Shown piece by piece: positions 35,549-47,200 of a stretch of 64,000 nucleotides of DNA. Within the stretch, counting starts at the first letter, position 1. Each line of letters begins with the position of its first letter. The stretch is taken from assembly GCF_032854445.1 (NCBI RefSeq), contig NC_088302.1, positions 26,251,080-26,315,079 on the forward strand, given 5' to 3'. Position numbers and translations under genes: made by a program. Below the pieces are notes generated by a model, which saw only the letters and a program-made list of their open reading frames with translations, had not been told where the DNA came from and searched no databases. This DNA comes from Liolophura sinensis. Its lineage: Eukaryota; Mollusca; Polyplacophora; Chitonida; Chitonidae.

Positions 35549-35662
35549 AATTAATAAATTAAACGAGCCTTACCTGGAAGTTGAAGTTTGATTGGAATTC
35601 TACCAAATGGAAGTCAGGAATGGAGAGATCATGTTAGAGTGCATGCCAGGTCAAATCGTCAG
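35549..35662. repeat. DIRS right terminal repeat
   Basis: 35549-35629 is the inverted counterpart of 35722-35802 with few mismatches: AATTAATAAATTAAACGAGC against its reverse complement. 35633-35662 (through GCCAGGTCAAATCGTCAG) is the inverted counterpart of 40132-40161. The segment therefore contains both the unique outer end copied in the internal region and the part shared by the two terminal repeats. Confidence 0.88.
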
Positions 35663-35721
35663 ACTTTAAAGGCGAATGTCCACGCCTTTATTAGTAAGGG
35701 CGCGGGTAATGAAAATAAAAA

Positions 35722-35850
35722 ATCTCTCCGTTCCTGACATCCACTCGGTATAATTCCAATCAAACTTCACTTTCCAGGTAAGGCTCGTTTAATTTATTAA
35801 TTCTGCCTCACGGAAGTAACGTCACTACGAGACCATGTGAGACTTTAAAG
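35722..35850. repeat. DIRS internal complementary region
   Basis: 35722-35802 repeats the outer right end in inverted orientation. Immediately following, about 35797-35850 (TTAATTCTGCCTCACGGAAG and on to GACCATGTGAGA) repeats the outer left end found at 40160-40202, also inverted. The fusion of the two outer ends is the diagnostic DIRS feature. Confidence 0.88.
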
Positions 35851-36053
35851 CGGCGTGGTCATGAACACCAAAAAAACATAAACACAAAACAATGTTTGAA
35901 ATCTGTACTCACAATTTAATGAAATAACCTTGAATTTCCGAACTCCAAACAAATAAAAGTGAGCATTTAGTACATGGATGTTGTCTCCTAATATTTCTCT
36001 TATGTTGCATCATTTTGAATAATAGGAAACATTAAGCGTGGGATTTGTTATGC

Positions 36054-36758
36054 CTATAGACCCACAACGGGGGAATTAGAGGAATTGTTTCTGTTGTAAA
36101 ATTTCATATAAGTACACTTATTTGTCCACGCGCTACATTTCATGATTTGGTCAATGGGTGTGCCTCTACAAGCAGCGGTAAACTGAGGTAAACGCAGACC
36201 TGGTACTGTGACTGGAATATCGACTAACACCTGTACCAGCTAAAGACAACACAGTTTTAAGATACCTGGAAACACTGTCTCTGCTAAGAGGCTTATGAGG
36301 TTTTTGAAAAGAAATAAACAGTATGTCATTCTCTTGTCTGATGGATTCTGTCTTTGATATGTAGTGATTAAGACAAGTCACTGGGCACTATTCTGGTTCA
36401 GAATATTTCTCCAGCATGGTAGACATCCGGTGTTTCCCGGGTCAACAGTACAAGTGGTTGGCGCGAAATGTAAAAATGAAAGCCTTAACGTTTGCAGAGA
36501 TTGCAACCTCTGTCCCGTAGCTAATGATGTTAACATCACTGTCTTTAGAGTAAGTTCTTCCAATGGTAAACCTCCACTGGGGAGAGTCTTTAGATATTTC
36601 AGAACAATATCTGTATCCCATGTATGCGTATAGGGAGGTAAACTTTGGCGGCGTTCAAATAGTCCTTTCATAAAACGTTTAACCAAAGGATGTGTCCCTA
36701 AACAGTGACTGCCTTCAACAGAAACTGTCGCCGAAAGCGCTGAAGGAACAGTATTCAT
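36054..36758 (-). pseudogene. DIRS tyrosine recombinase, frameshifted
   Basis: The N-terminal helical part resembles DIRS recombinases (KHPLV-like THPLVKRFMKGLFERR, then TWDTDIVLKYLKTL). The first catalytic Arg is in ATGQRLQSL. The second box is HSTRS, an HxxR motif, in a downstream frame that includes the KPHKPLSRDSVSRYLK region. After another frameshift near 36190, the reading TAACRGTPIDQIMKC leads to the presumed Tyr nucleophile in MKFYNR, ending at the stop at 36054. All catalytic residues survive but lie in different frames (breaks near 36378 and 36190). Confidence 0.85.
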
Positions 36759-37079
36759 AGCACTATATCCAAGACCTGATGCATGACACTCTGCTATAAC
36801 TGTTAGAACTTGTCCTACAGCCGGATTATAGAAACTTACATCCCATTTTTCGCAAAAGCACCCACCTGCTCAGATACACATCATACTGTTTGAGCGAACC
36901 AGGTCTCCATGAATCCATCAGAATATCACAAATCACCCCGGACAATCCTTGCTCAGGGAATGCCTGCCGGATATAGCTCCTGCCATAAATCTCAGTCTAC
37001 GGAGGAGAGGGTGCTGACTGTCTGGGTGACCTGGTAGCAGAAGAGTTGTCTTCCCTTGTGGGAGCTGCTATGGAGGGCG

Positions 37080-38715
37080 GATCAAGATTCGCTTAAAGAC
37101 AGGATACCAAACTTGAGTGGGCCAATCCGGGTAGATGATGACTGCAAGGCGTTGGTCTTTGTGCATTTTCTGTAGCACTGCTGGGATAACGCTGAATGGA
37201 GGAAACATGTACAGCACATTAAATTGTGACCATTTTAGTCAGAAGGCATTCAGAGCTCGAGCCTCTAAGTCTGGTCTATAGGATACATATGGCTTCATTT
37301 GATGATTTAACCTGGAGGCAAACAAATCTATTTCAGGGGTAATTTTAAAGTAGCTCTGGATATCACCAAAAAACTTTGGGTTAAGTTGCCAATCAGTATC
37401 ATTTCTGAAATTTCGGCACTGACAATCAGCATCTTCGTTCATTTCCCCTGCTATATGAGATGAAGATAACCAGAGTTGTCTCCCAAATTTGCTTTGACAG
37501 TCTGTTGCATTTACCAGAATGACTTGTGCCAAAATGTTCAAACTTATCGCTGTGGTATTATCTATGATAAGCCTTATGTGTTTGTTTTTCACATCTGAAC
37601 AGAAACTTTTTAGGGCTAGAAACGTGGCAAGCAGCTCTAAATAACTAATGTGATTTTGTTTCTCATTAGGTTTCCATTCACCCCCAGCAGAGAGGTCACC
37701 ACAAACCGCCCCCCTCCCCCGCCTCTTGTAGAGGCATCAGATTTAATGATGATTTTCAGGGCTTGTCATTTCAGATGGTTTCCCAGAAAGTCCTACATTT
37801 TCTATCCACCATTTCAATTCACCCACGTACAGAATCCTCTGACAAAACCATGCTGCTGTCATAATTACCCTTTGCCTGCTTAACACCAGATCTCTTATCT
37901 GTCTCTAGGCCTCCATAAAATAAAAGCCCATAAACCATTGCAGGAAATGTTGAAACAACAAAACCAATGACCATGGGAACATCTCTAATGCTTGGAAAAT
38001 TACACAATAATAGTTCTTGACATGCTTTTTTAATCTTCAGTGCCTTAACTGAACTTACGGACACGGTCATCTCTTTGGAATTCAAAATGAAACCTAGATA
38101 TGGTATTGACTAAGATGGTGCGAAAAACGATTTCTCGGGGTGAATAACAAAACCCAACCGATCAAGCATAGAAACCGTGTTTATAACGTTTGTTTCACAT
38201 TCCGTAAAAGAATGCCCTATCAGTGAACTGTCATCAATATAGTGAGAACAGATATGATCTTTCTTTCTCAGCTCTACATACACAGGTTTCAGAAGCTTTG
38301 AAAAGCGCCCTCGGCAAGAGCTCAATCTATTGACAAAACATGTAAATTGATTAACTGCTCTTCTCCTTTGACTTTCGAATAGTTTTGGTTAGTGGGTGCA
38401 ATTGGGACCGAGTAATAGGCATCTTGTAAATCCACACTGGATATGGAGCAATTTTTCACCATTAGTTTGAGAGTTACATTAAGGGTATCCATTTGGAACT
38501 ACTCAACTGACCGGTTTAATGATTTGAGATCCAAAATAGTTCTGTGGGTGCCATCTTTTTTCTCTCGAACGAAAATGTTGGAAATAAATACCCCTGGCTC
38601 ATGACAGTCTGACAGTCTGATAACCCCTCTGTTCAGAAGTTTACTTATTTCTTCATCAATAATCTGACATTCACGTTGTTCAAATGCAGTCTCTTTTGGA
38701 ACATGATACAGATAT
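37080..38715 (-). pseudogene. DIRS reverse transcriptase / RNase H / methyltransferase-like region, decayed
   Basis: Read from 38715 down, the RT begins with ETAFEQRECQIIDEEISKLL and has a GTHRTILDLKSLN block. The catalytic YIDDSSL is at about 38230-38250, and the thumb-side LGFILNSKEM follows an in-frame stop near 38110. The RNase H part (37592-37239) keeps LIIDNTTAISLN and the NEDADCQCR box. It is followed by EIDLFASRLNHQMKPYVSYR and, after a stop at 37239, FNVLYMFPPFSVIP near 37190. That last stretch is the part usually annotated as a Dam-like N6-adenine methyltransferase in DIRS elements, and I assign it with moderate confidence. Several stops interrupt the frame. Confidence 0.85.
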
Positions 38716-38730
38716 GGTTAATGTTCAAAA

Positions 38731-39983
38731 TCAGTGTTTGCACCATGAATATGCGAGAATATCGTTATGAGAGGTTATTTTAGTCCATTCATTGAACGAG
38801 TTTTTAAGGCATCTAGTTTTGAAATTAGCCACTTTGTGTTCACAATAGACAGTTACCTCTTTCAGTGTAAGATCATTTAACCGTTTTAATTGAGCAATAC
38901 TGTGTATGACACTATTATCATTTACCTGTGTATGTGACTGGTGCATGACTGTCGGGCTTATTCTTGTATCGGGGGAAACTCCTTTGTTCCATGGTTTCCC
39001 CTTCGGGGCGTAATGAGGAACCTTGCCGGGATCGTGGTCGCCCCAACCCCTTTTTGCCAGGTGGCATTCCATCGGCCGTTCTTTTGGGAAGTTGTCTCGT
39101 GACGCTTCTTTGCACACTAGAGAGGACTGCTTTAACTCTTTCAATGTTTTCGGGAGATCATCTCCAAAAAAGTACTTAGTTACCTGAATCCATGCGGAGC
39201 AAAGCGGTTCATATTCTTTTTTGAGTACATTTCTCATGGTATCCCTCCACCGCATATTCATTTCAAAACGAGCATGTTCAAGGAGAGCTATGGCGTCAGT
39301 GCCATACCGTCTGATTGCAACATCATCACTTGACTTAAATTTTGCCGACAGCTGTAGGATGTTCACCACTGCCACCGAAACTTTAGTAATGGCCAGATGA
39401 ACACTGGCAAAACGCTGGTCTGTGCTTTTCTGTCCCTGCCTTAATTTTCTGAAAATCTCAGGATTGTTCATGGGCACAGTCAGTTTTTCACAGTTGGCTG
39501 GCTTAGGTAACGCATCTTGTTTTTCTTTAACCTTTTCAAGAGTCCGAGCTGTGGAAAACCGACCATTCACAAACTTTGCAAGTTTCGGGTCTATGTCCCA
39601 CCCTCATGACTCATTTTCAGCCACCTCACGCTCTATGGAGTCGAAAAAACTACCGGAGTCCGACTCGTTTTCTGGGGTATCAATGTACTGGTCATTGTCA
39701 GTGAAGATATTGTCCGAATCAACATCACAATCGTTATTAGGCTCACTCAGATCGTGCGTATCCACGTTGTCCGCCATTTTGGCGCGTTTGGGTTGTTTGG
39801 CCAGCCTGACCGGCGACTGGTAGTCCATTGTTTCCCGATTATATCCACCTTTAAACGGTTTCCCGAGTCGGTAACCGTGTGGCTGTGACGTTTATTTTGA
39901 TGAACCTCGTCACGAAGTTCTTTTAATTCAGTCCTGAGAGAGTTTAAAACATCCAGCAAAGGGTCGTTAACCCCAGCATGCAT
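38731..39983 (-). pseudogene. DIRS gag-like region, one frameshift and one stop
   Basis: A first stretch (39983-39747) contains a short coiled-coil-like segment (LNSLRTELKELRDEVHQNK). A frameshift leads to the 39828 frame, which is acidic and Asp/Asn-rich. A single TGA at 39604-39606 separates it from an in-frame 279-residue remainder ending at 38731. It resembles the first open frame of DIRS elements by position and general composition. No zinc knuckle is seen. Confidence 0.75.
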
Positions 39984-40131
39984 GGAAGACAGAGAAGCCG
40001 CGCCTCACAACTTCATGCAAAGCAGCGAAGCGTGCTTAAAACTTTATTTTCTACAGAGTCTGCAGAAAAATACACATGTACTAGCTGATTCAACCAGTAA
40101 CACGTCCGTACGATTCGAAAAGCAAGCTTGA

Positions 40132-40202
40132 ACTGACGATTTGACCTAGCATGCGCTCTCACATGGTCTCGTAGTGACGTCACTTCCGTGAGGTAGAATT
40201 AA
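40132..40202. repeat. DIRS left terminal repeat
   Basis: 40132-40161 pairs with 35633-35662, and 40160-40202 pairs with 35797-35850 in the internal region. The outer edge is GAGGTAGAATTAA at about 40190-40202. DNA beyond this point shows no further match to the other end, which sets the boundary. Confidence 0.87.
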
Positions 40203-40554
40203 AATCATCAGGAATGGTAATACGATGTAATGCATTAATGCTTTCAGCATTCAGTATAAGGTCCTGTGGTGCATTTTCTGTTTTAGTTTCACACGATGTT
40301 GTTAGTAAGTTCATTTTAGATACGCTGATATTATTTCGCTTAATTGTGAGAGCATTGAAAAAATTTCGAGATTGTTTTAAACAAAGTAGTAAATATATGA
40401 GTAGATTAGATGTTTTAAAGAAAGTAGTAAAGCTAAAAGTAGATTACGTCCATGAAATGTTTGAAAAATTACGGATCATTAAACTCAGTAAGAGTTATGC
40501 AACAATATGCTTTAGTCCTGTAAATTGCACAGCAATGCTGCAATCATTGGAACA

Positions 40555-40668
40555 GTGACTGTTGCAGTCAGTGGTGCAAGCACTGGTGCAATCACTGGAG
40601 CAGTCACTGGAGCAGTCACTGGTGCAATCACTGGAGCAGTCGCTGGTGCAATCACTGGCGCAATCACA
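40555..40668. repeat. 12-bp tandem repeat, about 9-10 copies
   Basis: Units of ACTGGAGCAGTC and ACTGGTGCAATC alternate. The plus-strand frame gives TGAV/TGAI four-residue repeats. A short open frame (40525-40824) covers it, but nothing else suggests a gene. Confidence 0.9.
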
Positions 40669-41159
40669 ATTCAATCAACCAGGCCAACATTATGTACATA
40701 TATAATAGCTTTTATAATCGTTTACAAGTTTGCTGCAGATCCCCGGTGTTGTGTGTTAAGGCAGTTGTCTTTTATTATTACAACTGTTCATTGTACATGT
40801 AGTATTAACGTTGATTCAATGTAAGGTGAGTTAGGGTTAGAGACAAACGAAGACAGATCTGTTTGTACCTTAAAAAGCTGAAAGCGGATTTCGTTCCTTA
40901 GCAAGCACATAGCCACGTAAGTTATGAAAAGCTTTGGTCAAATGAGTGGGGGCCTTGTGAGAAAATAGAATATTCTCATAGAGCAAACAACAGTGAAGGG
41001 GTGGATGTAATTTTCGGAAAGTGTTAGAATTGAGAACATTTTCACTGATTCTAATGAACGCTATATTACTGCCTCGGATTATGCTAGGCATCAAGCCACT
41101 GACAGTTATAAATATATATGGTTCATATCATGTAGGTGAGCGCAAAATACTTTTTGAAC

Positions 41160-42700
41160 ACTTATAAGTGAAACTAATGGTCGATTTTGACTGCCAAAAT
41201 GTAGTTTGCGGTGGTGACTATAACACAACCACTGGGTGCACTACTTGACAGAAAGTCGGTTTCAGACCGGGGTGCTTTATTAAAATCATACATCCCCACA
41301 TCTGCATAATTTATGTTCCAAGCTGGGATTAATGGATGTGTGGATGATACTTGACCAACAAAAGCAATCCTACACGTGGCGTAGAGACAATGATTACGAA
41401 CAGATTTTTGGTTGATATCAAAATGCTTACACCCAATGTTATCTGACGCAAAAATTCTTCCATGTAGAAAATCTGATCATAAATCAGTAACTTTAAAGCT
41501 GTTTAAAAAATATTTCAAAACGATATCCAAATTTTTATCCAAATTATTGGAAATTCAATAATTCTCTGCATAATGATGATGAGTTTGTGAAGGAGATTGA
41601 TACGTGCAGCTTTTCTGTATAATGCAATCATTGGGGCAATATAAAACCATGAATGTAAGTATACAAATCTCTAAGCAAAAGAATCGTGAGCGAATCAACC
41701 ATGAGGATTAGTTGATCAAGTGTCTCTCAATCCTTGAAAACCAGATGATGGATGATCCAGAAAACGAATCACTGGAGTCGAGTTATGAGAGTGTTAGATG
41801 GAGCTAGAAGAGATTTAAAAACACAACGCGACAGGGGCGTTTCAAGGTCTAAATGTACATGGTTTGAAAAGAGAAAAAAGAGTACAAAATACCGCTACAT
41901 CTTATAGAAGACAAAGGTCAAAGGTAGCAAAGGTAGTAGGTTTTAGCTAAAGACAACGGTCCAGTAATAACGTATGACCACGAAACCATGGAAGAACTAG
42001 ACTCCTTTTATTCGGAACTGTACAAGTCAAAGGTCAACAATTTGGCGAGGTACTTGCCAAACAAGGAAAAACGTGCAGTGATCAACGATCCACTTTTCAC
42101 AAACTGGTTTCATCAAAGGTAGATTTATTGGTGATAGTATCCGCTTTATCCCAGACATTTTGGAAAATTAAAATTATTCAGAAAATTGGTTACTGTCTCT
42201 TGATTTAGAGAAAGCCATTGACATTGTGAAGTGGCCGTTCTTGCTCTACGCATTAGATAAATTTAATTTCGGATCAAAGTTTAGGAAATATATCCAGACG
42301 TTATACACAAAACCTGTAAGTTGTGTATTAAATAAATAAATCTACTCATTGGCTTGAACCACAAAGAGGAACACGGCATGGCTGCCCTCGATCGCCTTAT
42401 TTATTTTGCTGTGTGTTGAACTTAATAACGAAATTTGCTGTGATAAAACCATAAAGGGAATGCATATAGACTCTCAAGAGGTTAAAGGAAGCACACTGCG
42501 CAGATGATTCGAAGTATGTCGGAACACGAACAAGAAATATAAATACTTTGAAAATCTGACAGGCCTTCGTCTAAACTTAAGAAAGACAAAGATGCTTCCA
42601 CTTAAAGACAGAAAGCACTCTAAAGCTTGTTTACCAAATATTGTTGTAAATTCTACCAGAACAAAGCTATTGGGCATTTCTACTTATCATGATAAGACTA
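41160..42700 (+). pseudogene. Non-LTR retrotransposon (LINE) remnant, endonuclease and RT
   Basis: Translation across many stops and frameshifts gives an apurinic-type endonuclease C-terminal part (GGDYNTTTG near 41211; TWRRDNDYEQI near 41375; DFWLIS-like; SDHKSV near 41475). The RT part follows (GFI-GRFIGDS near 42115; SLDLEKAID near 42200; RGTRHGCPRSPYLF near 42370; CADDSKYVG near 42497; LRLNLRKTKMLPL near 42570). The order and motif style fit the L1/Tx1 group. No 5' or 3' end can be placed, and none of the frames is intact. Confidence 0.78.
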
Positions 42701-42778
42701 CAGTAAGACTACAGTGAAACACAACTTAGGTTGCACATTGAGAAAAATGAGACATGGGAAAATCTAAGGATTTGATCA

Positions 42779-42966
42779 TCACCTGATGAAAAGGTGAGCG
42801 ACAGTTGGAGTGCATACATTGAACGTTTAGAACATTACGTCATTGCTAATGACCTTGAGGATGAACTAAAAAAGCGTTCAATACTACCCTACTCTCATAA
42901 ACTCATAAGGAATTTAGTTGCACCTGAAAAACCTTGCGAAGACAAGTTTAACTAACTGGTGAAAGA
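42779..42966 (+). pseudogene. LTR-retrotransposon gag fragment cut by a SINE
   Basis: The frame starting near 42779 reads WSAYIERLEHYVIANDLEDE followed by KKRSIL and LIRNLVAPEKP. This matches the gag-like N-terminal domain common in Ty3/Gypsy-type elements of invertebrates. A few residues are missing between KKRSILP and LIRNL, and a stop falls just before the SINE junction. The rest of the element is absent. Confidence 0.65.
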
Positions 42967-43096
42967 CCCAGGAGCCGCTCACCAATGCGGTCGCTGTGAG
43001 TTCAAGTCCAGCTCATGCTAAGTGGGAAGGTCTGCAAGCAACGTGCCGATGGTTGTGGTTTTCCTCCCAGCATAATGCTGGCATTGTAAAAGTGTG
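42967..43096 (+). mobile_element. SINE with internal deletion
   Basis: The copy begins at GACCCAGGAGCCGCTCACCA in the tRNA-like part and has the B-box-like GAGTTCAAGTCC. It then lacks about 20 bases of body and ends near AATGCTGGCATTGTAAAAGT without the usual 3' terminus. Confidence 0.75.
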
Positions 43097-43948
43097 GTCA
43101 GAAATGCCAGTGAATACCCAGTGGGTAGTCCTCCAAGATCGCATTGTTGAGGAACTCCTGGGCCACTGTGCTGTGGTAAGGTGCCAACCAAACTGTCACG
43201 CGTTGTGAAATAAAGGACTGACCATTAAATAAGCTAAGGAACTGCGGAAAGATGAGAAATGAACAACTCATTAGTGCATGAACACTTTGCTGGAGACAAG
43301 CTTACGTAATATGTAAGAAAAAAGACGTACATATTTATAATAATCTAATATAATCTAAAACCACAAACACAGTGTTAGTGGTTGCACTGGTTCTTAGTGT
43401 TTGGATTACGGATTAAAGACTGAAGGCACGTGAGTCGACACATAGTAACATAGTCTTTGGCGAAGCCTTGTTGTGAGGCCATCTCACGGTCACACTTTAA
43501 TCGATGTTATAGAGAGAAAAAAAATCCTATGCGTTAATTTTCAGTAATTCATATCATTAAATACGAGAATTTATTTCTGTATCCTGTAGTCACTGTTCTA
43601 CAATATGGACTGACTACATCAATGAAGACTTGATCACATGGACAAACAGACTGTTCAAACATTTACTGGAATGACAAAAAGGTAGCCACAAAGTATCGGC
43701 ATGGCCACAGAAGCGATGCGCAGAGTTCCTTGCAGTGGAAACTGTGTGTTTCTCTCGCTGTTATGAGGTTAATCATATTCACGAATTTCGAGGTAAATAT
43801 ATTTTGATTCACAGAATCTCAGTAAGCGCCTGTGTAACGTCTGAAACTGCTTTTAGGTTATCGAGCACTGCGTCAAGTAGTAAAACAGCCAGTCTTCTGA
43901 AACAAGGGAGATAAATCTGAGTAAACTATGTTCTCGCGCCTTGATATG
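43097..43948. other. Gene-free stretch and likely 3' flank of the SLC22 gene
   Basis: No gene recognised. AATAAA on the minus strand at about 43570-43575 is a possible poly(A) signal about 375 bases past the SLC22 stop. Confidence 0.4.
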
Positions 43949-44203
43949 CTATGACTTCCGCTTGTCTGAAGCGTGGCGTACTGCGTTTGTGTCTGACCTA
44001 TTCTCGCTGATTGGTTCGACACATTTCTGGTCAGTAGCTAATACATCGGCTTCCGGACCCGTCTTTGTAAACCACAGGTCAATGTCTGCAAGTGTTTGTG
44101 GCAATTCCCGATGACGTGTTTCCGGAACAAAGAGCAGGTATATTGAGACAAGCAGGCTGAGACTTCCGAACACTGCACCGGGCGCCCAGGCGGCCTTTCG
44201 GAA
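43949..44203 (-). CDS. SLC22-like gene, exon 10 (last)
   Basis: The acceptor ttttctcag precedes TTCCGAAAGG. The exon encodes residues 485-568: the final TM helices including VFGSLSLLVSIYLLFVPET, then a hydrophilic C-terminal tail rich in Asp, Glu and Lys. Confidence 0.9.
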   Translation of the reverse strand, partial: FRKAAWAPGAVFGSLSLLVSIYLLFVPETRHRELPQTLADIDLWFTKTGPEADVLATDQKCVEPISENRSDTNAVRHASDKRKS

Positions 44204-47200
44204 CTGAGAAAAGATAAGACATTTCTTGAGATATATAAACAAAAATATCCTTTTGATCCCTACGCTATTACAATGACAATTTATACATGTACATCTATTC
44301 TGTGTAAATGCTCACCTCGTTCTCTGGTCAAGTCATTTTGGTGAGTTTCGTAACGCCAGAAATCGCTTACTATGATGAAATTTAGTTTTAGATAAAACTC
44401 TACCTGGGTGGCTCAATGTTTGTCATTCTCTTCAGAAAAAATAGCGGGTACATAGACATACATTCTACAGTCGTGATTCCCCACACATACATACCACATA
44501 TGACGAGAAGGGAGCCATGATGGATCCTATCCTGGCACATCCCGATGATATCCCCAGTCCCGCGGCCCTGAAAAAATACATCAGACTTCAGACTTAATAC
44601 CTACTGTATGTTTGGTGACTTGTATACACTACACGTACTGAGGTAAATGCCGCTCTGTCGTCCTACTGGATGATATTCTAGAGTTATATGAAGCCTCATC
44701 GGGTTACAAACCTCACAAGGAGGAACCTGTACTATACTAGACAGAAAACTGGATAGTTCAAATTCTATAACAACTCACCTGAAGTTAGTTGGTAGCAGTT
44801 CCGGTGTGTAAAGGTAGATCATGATGAAGGAGGCTGAAATAACGAACTTTCCCACCACGGACACCATCTTCATGAGAATATCGTTAGTTCGGCCTTCTGT
44901 ACACGTACATGTAAGCAGAAGTATTTGAATGGTTTTGGTTTGCTTTGAGAAGTATTATGAACATGACACAGCTACATATATTAAAAACTCGCTCAGTTTA
45001 TGGTTTCCTACGTAACATACTGACAAACTTTGATTTTAGTGTTTTAATGGCGTAGCTTTCGTTACCACCTGTAAATAATCGTGAAAGGAAAATACACACA
45101 ACTGAGACTGGCTTCTTGATGTACATGTATATTTTATAGTTTAATTGAGACATCAGTACTGATTTATTCGAATTGGGTTTTATTGTATTTTGTGATTTTT
45201 AATTATATTTTAGATTGATGCGTAAGTACCTGTGGTCAGACTGAAGGTGAGCGCTAAAAAAAGAGCCACAGCGCATGTCGCGTGTAGCGCAATACACCCT
45301 CGCCTTCGACCAAACCTGCAAGGAGAAGTGACATGTAAATAAGTGCGACAGTTTTGCTATAGTTGATGTAAAAATCATGCCTCAGAAGTGGTTGAGGTCC
45401 GCGGCATTGTACAAACAGACATGGTACAATAGACATGTAACAACAGACATGGCATAACAGATATGGCACCACGGACATGGCACAACAGATGTGGCGCAAC
45501 AGACATGGTAGAACAGAGAAAAACAGACATGACACAATAGGCATGGCATAACAGGCAGCATACCATGATATACAGCAACAGACATGGTACAACAGACATG
45601 GTATAAAAGATATAGTACAACGGGCATAGCATAACGGACATGGCAGAACAGACATGATATATCAAACATTGCAAAACAGATATGACACAACAGACACAGT
45701 ACACCACACATGGTACAACACACATGGCACAACAAATATGCCACAACAGATATGTCACAACAGACACGGTACAACACACATGGTACAACGGACATGGCAC
45801 AACAGATATGCCACAGCAGATAAGGTATAGCAAAGCATGGTATAGCAGATATAGCAAAACGGACATAACGTAACGGGTATGGCACAACAGAGATTACACA
45901 CGGCACGACAAGTACAACGGACATCATACAAAAGATACGGCATGTATACCATGGCACAACAGACATGGCACAACAGACATGGCGCAACAGACATGGTGCA
46001 ACTAACACGGCACACCAGACGTGATACAAAAGCCATGGTCTAACAGACATGGCACAAAAGCCATGACACAACAGACACGACACAACAGAGATGGCACAAA
46101 ATCCATGACCACACAGACATGATACAACAGGTATAGTCCAACAGACGTAGCATAACAGACGTAGCATAACATAGCATAAACATGGCACAACAAACATGGC
46201 ACAACAAACATAACACAACAGACATGGCAGAAAAGGCAAGACACAACAGACACGACACAAAAGACATGGCACAAAAGCCATGACACAATAGAGACACGAC
46301 AGTGAGCGTCCGTGGCTCAGCTGGTTAGCACGCTAGCGCAGCGTAATGACCCAGGAGGTTCTCACCAATGCGGTCCCTGTGAGTTCAAGTCCAGCTCACG
46401 TTGGCTTCCTCTCCGGCCGTACGTGGGACAGACATGGCACAAGAGACATGGCACAAAAGACATGGTACGATACACATAGCGCAACAAACATGGCACAATA
46501 TGTATGGTACAACAAGCATGGCACAACAGCAAGGTACAACAGACATGCCACAACAGACATGGTACAACTGACATGCCACAACAGACATGTGGCACAACAA
46601 ACGAGGTTATGATATTTCTGATGTAGACCCAATGAGTGGTAAATGACTGGGTTCCAGCGCAATAAAGACATGGTACAACAGTTATGCTTCAACAGACAAC
46701 ATAGCGGGCATGGCATAATAGACATAGCACAACAGACATGGGTGAACACACATTCCCCAACAAGCAAGGCACAACAGGCATGGCGCAACAGACATAGCAC
46801 AACGGACATGGTACCACAGACGTGGTATAACAGACATAGCACAATAGATATGGTGAAGCAGACATGGTTCAACAGATATGCCACAACAGACATACCACAA
46901 CAAACGTGGTAGACACACATGGCACAATAGACATAGCATAACAGATATGGTACAATAGACATGCCACAACAGACATGATATAACAGACATGGCACAATAG
47001 ACGTGGCCACGGCATTATCTAATGTAGGCCCAAGGAGTGGTAAATGACTAGATTCTAGTGCCATAAAGGCAAAGAAAGGCATGACGTATATGTCATATGA
47101 AAGACCGCTAACACTGTCCAAGAAAGTTCAATTTAATCTCCAGAAATTTCTTTAACCTACTAAAATGCATTCGAAACTTTGGATTCTACGGTGGCCTTTG

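Larger units (their letters stand above)
35549..40202 (-). mobile_element. DIRS-type tyrosine-recombinase retrotransposon, whole but decayed
   Basis: A 4.65-kb element read on the minus strand: left terminal repeat (40132-40202), gag-like region, reverse transcriptase, RNase H, methyltransferase-like segment, tyrosine recombinase, internal complementary region (about 35722-35850) and right terminal repeat (35549-35662). DIRS elements replicate by reverse transcription and integrate with a tyrosine recombinase, so they have split inverted ends and make no target-site duplication; none is seen here. The internal region joins a copy of the right end (35722-35802) to a copy of the left end (35797-35850), as expected for templating circle closure. 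Several in-frame stops and frameshifts interrupt the coding parts, so this copy cannot be autonomous. All boundaries come from the repeat matches themselves. Confidence 0.92.

Noticed and set aside
35549-35802. Stand-alone foldback or MITE element
   Set aside because: The inverted repeat is explained by the DIRS right end and internal complementary region, and its inner edge continues into the copy of the left end.
40525-40824. Gly/Ala/Thr-rich repeat protein
   Set aside because: The repeat part is a 12-bp tandem array, the rest of the frame has no recognisable content, and no splice sites support it.
45382-46281. 299-codon minus-strand open frame rich in Cys, Val and Met
   Set aside because: It lies inside the 15-bp array within SLC22 intron 6 and overlaps other equally open frames.
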